DNA of 64,000 nucleotides from Chromatiales bacterium (lineage in GTDB: Bacteria > Pseudomonadota > Gammaproteobacteria > Steroidobacterales > GCA-2729495), in NCBI GenBank assembly GCA_002729495.1, contig PBYE01000064.1, positions 28,882 through 92,881 on the forward strand, read 5' to 3'. The notes beneath the pieces are model-generated. The model made no database searches, had not been told where the DNA came from, and saw only the letters and a program-made list of their open reading frames with translations. Both the position numbers and the translations under genes were made by a program. Shown here in pieces: positions 58,074 through 64,000 of the stretch; positions within the stretch are counted from its first letter, which is position 1, and each line of letters begins with the position of its first letter.

Positions 58074-59429
58074 GTGAGTAACTCGGACCAAGTACTTCTT
58101 TCCCACATTCGGTTTCGTTCTGCGACCGCGTTGGTGATTGCAAACGTCATCGGTGCAGGCGTTTTTACTACGACCGGGTTTCAGGCCGCCGACCTGGGAA
58201 ACCCGACACTGATACTGGCACTGTGGCTTCTTGGTGGCTTGCTTGCCTATTGCGGCGCGCTGTGTTTCTCGGAGCTTGGCGCCGCTATGCCTGCTGCAGG
58301 AGCGGAGTATGTTTATCTTCGCGAAACATATGGGCGCGCATTTGGCTTTATGAGCGCGTTTGTATCGCTGATTGCAGGCTTTTCCGCGCCGATCGCAGCC
58401 GCGCTAAAGAGCCTGGTTCGTTACGTCACCGCCTATTTTCCGTCGTTGAATGGCGATATGGAAGTGCTGGGCCGCTTAACAATTGGTGATTTTTCTGCCA
58501 TTGCCCTGGTGTGGCTACTGATCGCAATTCATATGCGTGGCCGTCGGGGGGTTATTAGTTTTAACGATGTTGTCACGCTGCTTAAAGTCGGCGGTATAGT
58601 CGCAATTATTCTGGCAGCCGCTGCATTCGGCGATGGTGACTTCGCAAATTTCAGCCATGTCTCGGATGTCTACACTGGATTGAACTCGGTCACAACCTAC
58701 ACTGCGCTGGCGACCAGCCTTATTTTCGTAATGTTTTGCTATTCCGGCTGGAATGCTGCGGCCTATGTTGCCAGCGAAATTGTTGAACCGCAGAAAACTC
58801 TGCCGAAAGCATTGCTGGTCGGGACCGGAATCGTTACGGTTTTGTACCTGTTACTCAACAGCGTTTACTTCTATGGTGCCAACGTCGAAGAACTGGCCGG
58901 TAAAGTTGAGGTTGGCCTGGTTGCGTCGCGCCAGCTTTTCGGTGAGTGGGGCGCCGGCCTTGTCACCCTCGTACTTGTTGTTTCATTGGTCGCATCCGCA
59001 TCGGCGATGACTATCGCCGGCCCGCGTGTCTACTATGCACTCGGCAAGGATATTAAGCGTTTTCGCAGTCTGACACAGACCAATGATTCAGGGGCGCCAT
59101 CCAACGCGCTGCTGTTGCAGGGCATCGTGGCGTCACTGATCATTGTTTCGGGCAGCGTCGACCAGATACTTTCCTATGCCGGGTTTACGCTCGCGTTGAT
59201 GTCGGCGTTAGCGGTGTCATGCGTGGTCGTCCTGCGCTTCCGCCGGCCAGATATGGATCGGCCTTTCCGCGTCTGGGCATATCCGTTACCGCCGGTTTTC
59301 TTTCTGGTGGTGACTTTCTGGACTATGTACTGGGCTTTTCAGGGCCGGCCGGTTGAGTCCACACTTGCATTGCTAACCGTAGTTACCGGTGCGGGTATCT
59401 TTTCCGCCGCCGCGCTACTGCGTCATTGA
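58074..59429 (+). CDS. APC-superfamily amino acid permease
   Basis: 451 residues with about twelve membrane helices. The first-helix motif ANVIGAGVFTTTGF is the substrate-binding unwound region of APC transporters, and the conserved FSELGAAMPAAGAEYVYLRE loop follows. Substrate is not predictable; amino acid uptake or exchange is likely. GTG start, preceded by a 180-nt gap from the lipoprotein gene. Confidence 0.9.
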   Translation: MSNSDQVLLSHIRFRSATALVIANVIGAGVFTTTGFQAADLGNPTLILALWLLGGLLAYCGALCFSELGAAMPAAGAEYVYLRETYGRAFGFMSAFVSLIAGFSAPIAAALKSLVRYVTAYFPSLNGDMEVLGRLTIGDFSAIALVWLLIAIHMRGRRGVISFNDVVTLLKVGGIVAIILAAAAFGDGDFANFSHVSDVYTGLNSVTTYTALATSLIFVMFCYSGWNAAAYVASEIVEPQKTLPKALLVGTGIVTVLYLLLNSVYFYGANVEELAGKVEVGLVASRQLFGEWGAGLVTLVLVVSLVASASAMTIAGPRVYYALGKDIKRFRSLTQTNDSGAPSNALLLQGIVASLIIVSGSVDQILSYAGFTLALMSALAVSCVVVLRFRRPDMDRPFRVWAYPLPPVFFLVVTFWTMYWAFQGRPVESTLALLTVVTGAGIFSAAALLRH

Positions 59430-59612
59430 ACATAAACCCAGGTATTAACAATGATCCTCGCTTCTTCTCGCGCAATAGAAATAAATGCTAGCGACGCTGC
59501 CGCTATATGCTGAAACCTTTGTTAAGTGTGCTTTTGCATGCTGCCAGACGCCATGCATACAGCGCTGTTAGAATACCCGGGTTATCCAGAATCGAAGAAA
59601 GGTTGTTCACGC

Positions 59613-60638
59613 ATGAATATTAGAAACATCCTACTGGTTTGCGCGGGCTTGGCAGTCGGCGTCGTAATGGCGCAGTTCAATATTTTTCCAGTCAGCGCCC
59701 TGACGACCGCACTCAAGCCTTCGGGATCCGCCGGCCCAGCCGGTAGCGCACCACGCTTTACAGGTGAATCCGTTGCGGCACAAGAAGACCAGAGTGTCCC
59801 GGGTGATACCAGTAAGCAGGGGCTGATAACAGAGCCGCTGCTCTGGAAGTCCAAGCATTTGCAGGCTGCCATTAACGTGCCGGTTGGTGTCTTTCATCCC
59901 CACGAGGGCGAGTGGACCATGGGCCCAATCATGAAAAACAACACGGAGCTTTTTAAGGGCAAACGGGTCATGGAGATTGGTACTGGCTCCGGTTTAATTA
60001 GCCTGATTGCGGCTAAACATGGTGCTGCAAAGGTGGTTGCGACCGATATAAACCCGGCTGCAATCGAAAGCGTTACCACTAATGCCGAAGCACTTGGGTA
60101 TGGAGATGTAGTTGAGGCCCGTTTAGTTGGTCCGGATGATATGTCTGCCTATGCGGTCATAAATGATGACGAGCAGTTCGATGTGATCTTGTCTAACCCA
60201 CCATTTGCATTGGACTTGGATGCACCCGGTAACGACGCGGTTACCGATACCGGCGAACTAGGATTTTCAATCGTGCGTGGTCTTGAACAGCACCTTGCAC
60301 CGAACGGCACCGTAATTCTTTTATATGACTCGTTGTTTTATCACCAGGTCATGGTGAAGTATGCGAAGTACATGGGTTATGACGTCAGAAACAACAATCC
60401 GAATGGCATGTACGGGTGGGCAGCGGAATCGCTGTTTAATAGTTACCTTAAGCGCCTGCTGGAAAGCGAAAAAGTGCCTCTCGACGCGATTTCGTTTAAT
60501 TACCACACCGATGAAGGGCTGGAGATTCGATATCTCAGGAATTTTGCGCTGAACCCCAAACAGATGAAGTATCAGCCACTTTTTGACCCGCCTTCACCGC
60601 AACGCTACTACGCCGGCTTTATCGTAATCCGTAACTAG
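59613..60638 (+). CDS. Membrane-anchored class I methyltransferase
   Basis: 341 residues. An N-terminal hydrophobic helix (ILLVCAGLAVGVVMAQF, about 6-22) is followed by a linker rich in Gly/Pro/Ser, then a SAM-dependent methyltransferase domain: VMEIGTGSGLIS (about 118-129), VVATDINPAAIES, and DVILSNPPFALDLD (about 190-203). The NPPF motif belongs to enzymes that methylate the amino nitrogen of bases or of Gln/Asn, such as RsmC, PrmC and PrmB. An exported SAM enzyme would be odd, so the domain probably faces the cytoplasm if the anchor is real. The frame opens further upstream; the ATG at 59613 has AAAGG at 11 nt. Confidence 0.8.
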   Translation: MNIRNILLVCAGLAVGVVMAQFNIFPVSALTTALKPSGSAGPAGSAPRFTGESVAAQEDQSVPGDTSKQGLITEPLLWKSKHLQAAINVPVGVFHPHEGEWTMGPIMKNNTELFKGKRVMEIGTGSGLISLIAAKHGAAKVVATDINPAAIESVTTNAEALGYGDVVEARLVGPDDMSAYAVINDDEQFDVILSNPPFALDLDAPGNDAVTDTGELGFSIVRGLEQHLAPNGTVILLYDSLFYHQVMVKYAKYMGYDVRNNNPNGMYGWAAESLFNSYLKRLLESEKVPLDAISFNYHTDEGLEIRYLRNFALNPKQMKYQPLFDPPSPQRYYAGFIVIRN

Positions 60639-60661
60639 ACAAAGGCAGGAAAACCGGCCGG

Positions 60662-60690
60662 CCGCTGAATCTTCAGCGGTCGCTTCTTTT
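60662..60690 (+). terminator. Probable Rho-independent terminator after the methyltransferase gene
   Basis: CCGCTGAA and TTCAGCGG form a perfect 8-bp inverted repeat with a 2-nt centre, followed by TCGCTTCTTTT. The T-tract is interrupted, so termination may be partial. Confidence 0.55.
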
Positions 60691-60780
60691 GGCGCCGGCT
60701 TCGGGACAGCCAAGATGTGCGGTGGTATCATGCCGGCCGCCTCGGGTGCCTGAAGCCGCCGTCAGGCTATATAGTGAAAA

Positions 60781-62397
60781 ATGAGTACCTCTAACCACAA
60801 CCCGGACCTGGCCAGGGATATTTCCCGGCGACGTACGTTTGCGATTATTTCCCACCCTGATGCCGGAAAAACCACGCTGACCGAAAAGTTGCTGATGTAC
60901 GGCGGCGCTATTCAGGAAGCCGGCGCAGTAAAGGCGCGACGGGCAGCCCGGCATGCGACATCTGACTGGTTGGAGATCGAGAAGCAGCGCGGCATTTCGG
61001 TCAGCAGTTCAGTTATGCAGTTCGAATACAACGGATATACCATCAATTTGCTTGATACGCCTGGCCACCAAGACTTTTCCGAAGATACCTACCGTGTATT
61101 AACCGCGGTAGATGCCGCCGTCATGGTTATCGATGCGGCCAAGGGCGTTGAAGCGCAGACTATAAAGTTGCTTGAGGTCTGCCGCCTGCGTGATACACCA
61201 ATCATTACCTTCGTAAACAAGTTTGACCGCGAGGTTCGCGGCCCGCTCGAAATACTGGAAGAAATTGAAGATACCCTGAAGATCGATTGTGCCCCGGTTA
61301 GCTGGCCAATAGGAATGGGAAAAAGTTTCAGGGGCGTGTTTGACCTTCTAAGTGACAGGTTGTTGCGGTTTCGTGCCGGTGAAGAGAGGCAGAGTACAGA
61401 CACAGAAGTCATGGAAGGACTCGACAATCCGCGGATGGATGAGCTGTTTCCGGATGAGGCAGAAATCCTGCGCGAGGAAGTTAATCTTATTCGGGGAGCC
61501 AGTTCCCCGTTCGATGCCGAATTGTTCCTGGCTGGTATGCAAACACCGGTTTTTTTCGGCTCCGGCATAAATAATTTTGGTGTGCAGGAGGTGCTGCGCG
61601 CGTTGATAGAGTGGGCTCCCGAGCCGCAACCGCGCGAAGCTGTCGAGCGTTCGGTTGAACCCACCGAGAATCCACTGACCGGTTTTGTGTTCAAGATTCA
61701 GGCCAACATGGACCCTAAACACCGGGATCGGATCGCTTTCTTCCGAATCTGTTCCGGCAGGTATACCCCTGGGGTGAAACTGAGTCACCTGCGCCTTGGC
61801 AGAGAAATGCGTATTTCAAACGCCCAGACTTTTCTTGCGAACTCCAGGAAGGCGAGCGACGAATCGGTAGCGGGTGATATTATCGGCATACACAATCATG
61901 GCCAGCTCCAGATAGGCGACACCCTTACCGAGGGCGAGGACCTGAACTTCCGGGGGATTCCCTATTTCGCGCCGGAATTATTCGTATCGGCCCGGCCGGC
62001 CGATCCTCTTAAGTCCAAGCAATTGCAAAAAGGTTTAAAGGAGCTGGGCGAGGAAGGGGCCGTTCAGGTGTTCAGCAATGAACTCGGCAGGAAGTTACTC
62101 GGCGCGGTCGGTCGCCTGCAGTTCGAGATTGTTGCCCATCGCTTAAAAGGCGAGTACAACGTAGATGCTGCTTACGACCCGGTCGATATTTATACCGCTC
62201 GCTGGTTGAGTTTTCCCGACAAGGAAACACGAGCAAAATTCAGGCAGCGCGAATCGGCGTCACTGGCCGAGGATGTGGATGGCAACCCGGTTTACCTGGC
62301 GCCCAGCCGTTACAAGCTTCAGATCACACAGGAGCGTTTTCCCGAGGTGGGCTTCCATGCCACACGCGAGCACGGTGAAGTCGTAACCCAGGGTTAA
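60781..62397 (+). CDS. prfC: Peptide chain release factor 3
   Basis: 538-residue translational GTPase that recycles RF1/RF2 after termination. [14 protein letters not shown] is G1, [14 protein letters not shown] is G3 and NKFDRE is G4; the RF3-specific [19 protein letters not shown] is present. Length is close to that of E. coli RF3. Preceded by a TATCAT hexamer that may be a -10. Confidence 0.97.
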   Translation: MSTSNHNPDLARDISRRRTFAIISHPDAGKTTLTEKLLMYGGAIQEAGAVKARRAARHATSDWLEIEKQRGISVSSSVMQFEYNGYTINLLDTPGHQDFSEDTYRVLTAVDAAVMVIDAAKGVEAQTIKLLEVCRLRDTPIITFVNKFDREVRGPLEILEEIEDTLKIDCAPVSWPIGMGKSFRGVFDLLSDRLLRFRAGEERQSTDTEVMEGLDNPRMDELFPDEAEILREEVNLIRGASSPFDAELFLAGMQTPVFFGSGINNFGVQEVLRALIEWAPEPQPREAVERSVEPTENPLTGFVFKIQANMDPKHRDRIAFFRICSGRYTPGVKLSHLRLGREMRISNAQTFLANSRKASDESVAGDIIGIHNHGQLQIGDTLTEGEDLNFRGIPYFAPELFVSARPADPLKSKQLQKGLKELGEEGAVQVFSNELGRKLLGAVGRLQFEIVAHRLKGEYNVDAAYDPVDIYTARWLSFPDKETRAKFRQRESASLAEDVDGNPVYLAPSRYKLQITQERFPEVGFHATREHGEVVTQG

Positions 62398-62489
62398 AGC
62401 CCGAAATCGCTACCCGGTTCCTTTCCGGGGGGCGTGGTTTTGCTATGATTCCGGCGTGCCTGGCTTTTGGCGCAAGCACCTGAGAACTA

Positions 62490-63728
62490 ATGAAGATACT
62501 GTTTTTCAGCGATAATTTTCCACCCGAATCAAATGCTCCTGCCATTCGTACACTGGAGCACACGCGGGAATGGGTTAACGCCGGGCACGAGGTTACGGTC
62601 ATAACATGTGCTCCGAATTTTCCGACAGGCAAAGTGTTCGAGGGTTACAGCAATAACCTGTATCAGACCGAAGAGGTTGACGGTATCCGCGTGGTGCGTG
62701 TCTGGAGCTTCATCGCGGCCAACGAGGGGTCAGTGAAGCGGATAATCGATTACATGAGCTACATGATCAGCGCAATGATTGCAGCGTTATTCCTGCCCCG
62801 GCCGGATGTCATAGTAGGGACCTCACCCCAGTTATTCGCAGCTACTGCTGCATGGCTTACCTCGAAATTTAAGCGTCGGCCCTTTGTGTTTGAGCTCCGG
62901 GACCTCTGGCCGGAATCAATCCTGGCAGTGGGGGCCATGAAAAAGGGTTTGATCATTGGCTGGCTGGAACGTTTCGTAAGCTTTCTTTACCGGCAGGCTG
63001 ATCTGATGGTGCCGGTCACGCAGGCGTTCGCGACTATTCTGGAAGAAAAGGGTGTTTCACCTGACAAGATAGTGGTCGTAACCAACGGCATCGAACCTGG
63101 CAGCCATAAACTAACTGAATCGCGTGAAGCAGTACGTGATAAATGGGGCATACCAAGAGACGCATTTGTCGGAGGATTTATTGGCACGCTGGGCATGGCT
63201 CATGGCATAGCTACGATTCTTGATGCCGCCGAGTTGTCTCGCGAGGACTCTTCCCTGCACTTCGTTGTTGTGGGAAGTGGTGCAGACAGGGGACAGATTG
63301 GAATACTCGCGCAGCGCAGGGGATTGCAAAATATTTCAATCATCGACGGGCAGCCTCGTCAGGCTGCACTAAACATGCTCGGCGCCATGGACGTGTCACT
63401 GGTATTGCTGCGAAATGCACCACTGTTTGAGACTGTTATTCCATCCAAAATCTTTGAAGCAATGGAATTCGGGAAACCGATCCTGCTGGGCGTGCGTGGC
63501 GAAAGCGCTGATATCGTGGCGAATCAGACCAAAAGCGGCGTCGCGTTTACACCGGAGGATGCGCCCGCGCTGGTCGGGCATCTCGAAGCGCTGCGCGACG
63601 ACCCGGAGCGTTGTGCGGAGTTCGGCCGCAACGGCCGTAACGCCGTCAAAACAAGCTTCAGGAGATCTGAACTGGCTGCCCGGATGCTGGCCGCAATAGA
63701 AGCGCTGAACCCTTCGTCACAGGACTGA
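62490..63728 (+). CDS. GT4-family glycosyltransferase (WbuB-like)
   Basis: 412 residues, GT-B fold. The N-terminal domain starts with ILFFSDNFPPESNAPAIR and contains FVFELRDLWPESILAVGAM, typical of WbuB/N-acetylfucosamine-type transferases. The C-terminal donor site has IPSKIFEAMEFGKPILLGVRGE with the EX7E-type Glu pair. It probably adds a sugar to surface polysaccharide. A TATGAT at about 62443 may be its -10; no sugar-synthesis neighbours are visible before the window ends. Confidence 0.88.
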   Translation: MKILFFSDNFPPESNAPAIRTLEHTREWVNAGHEVTVITCAPNFPTGKVFEGYSNNLYQTEEVDGIRVVRVWSFIAANEGSVKRIIDYMSYMISAMIAALFLPRPDVIVGTSPQLFAATAAWLTSKFKRRPFVFELRDLWPESILAVGAMKKGLIIGWLERFVSFLYRQADLMVPVTQAFATILEEKGVSPDKIVVVTNGIEPGSHKLTESREAVRDKWGIPRDAFVGGFIGTLGMAHGIATILDAAELSREDSSLHFVVVGSGADRGQIGILAQRRGLQNISIIDGQPRQAALNMLGAMDVSLVLLRNAPLFETVIPSKIFEAMEFGKPILLGVRGESADIVANQTKSGVAFTPEDAPALVGHLEALRDDPERCAEFGRNGRNAVKTSFRRSELAARMLAAIEALNPSSQD

Positions 63729-64000
63729 TTACCGCAGAGGGCCGCATACATGAGTTTCAGCTATGGTGCAGTGTAATGAAGTGCATCCATTTGACCTGAT
63801 TTTTTGCTGACTAGACCTAGCAGCATCAGTGAGTTATGGTGATTCCTTCTTGGTTTACGTGACCGGGAAATGGATCTGGACGTTGCACTAAGGAAGGGGT
63901 TCCGGGGAAGGGTTCAGCATCGCCGAACACACCTGGTACAGCGACCGGGAGGCGCACCTGGAGCAGGTTACGGATAAACTCGAGCAGACCTATGCCAAAG
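63729..64000. other. Terminal stretch without a supported gene
   Basis: One frame is open from 63894 to the window end (GEGFSIAEHTWYSDREAHLE) but has no ATG, GTG or TTG start after its preceding stop. It might be the degraded beginning of a gene continuing beyond the window. Nothing else is recognised. Confidence 0.3.

Noticed and set aside
63838-64000. Short ORF starting ATGGATCTGGACGTTGCA near the window end
   Set aside because: It stops after about 34 codons with random-looking residues; the neighbouring open frame has no start codon.

Overview
This 64-kb window looks like chromosomal DNA of a gammaproteobacterium with moderately high G+C. The support is gene order typical of that class: pepA divergent from lptFG and followed by holC and valS; purM divergent from a DUF2066 gene, a pgsA-type gene and hda; queG divergent from nnr-tsaE-amidase-miaA-hfq-hflX-hflK-hflC-purA; and pcnB-folK-dNK-panB-panC. 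There is no rRNA gene, so I do not name a genus.

Layout. 1-3415: the 3' end of a dihydrolipoamide dehydrogenase gene, then nth and metG on the minus strand. 3530-8119: a minus-strand operon encoding a HEAT-repeat/Ser-Thr kinase protein and two PilT-family ATPases. 8371-15045: mrp, dcd, purN-purM, a DUF2066 protein, a CDP-alcohol phosphatidyltransferase, hda and a small hydrolase. 15063-20233: arsC, acylphosphatase, a lytic transglycosylase overlapping proS, pssA, a family-4-type uracil-DNA glycosylase and rimI. 20251-21256: the wreck of a moxR-DUF58-transglutaminase cluster, with one frameshift and at least one large internal deletion. 21301-28753: valS, a small conserved gene, holC, pepA, lptF and lptG. 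28754-29991: a truncated RDD-type fragment, a small acidic ORF and a long leader with a perfect CRP/Vfr-type palindrome.

29992-36866: a type IV pilus minor-pilin/PilY1 operon ending in a strong terminator. 36918-39788: a rhombosortase, a frameshifted gene for an exported His-rich chelatase-like protein, and an NmrA-like protein with a degenerate nucleotide-binding loop. 39856-39924: a short palindromic element of the kind linked to REP-associated transposases. 40001-64000: an RhlE-type helicase, tRNA-Glu(CTC), pcnB-folK-dNK-panBC, queG, the nnr-to-hfl-to-purA series, a DUF6279 lipoprotein, an APC permease, a membrane-anchored methyltransferase, prfC and a WbuB-type glycosyltransferase. The last 270 nt show no convincing gene.

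How the genes work together. Two separated loci serve type IV pili: one encodes retraction-type ATPases linked to a eukaryotic-like kinase, the other the pilus tip (minor pilins and PilY1). Most of the rest is housekeeping: tRNA charging and modification, nucleotide and cofactor synthesis, envelope assembly and translation quality control. The least explained parts are the HEAT-kinase/PilT operon, the rhombosortase/chelatase-like/NmrA-like block, the small exported protein inside the pilus operon, and the decayed moxR region.
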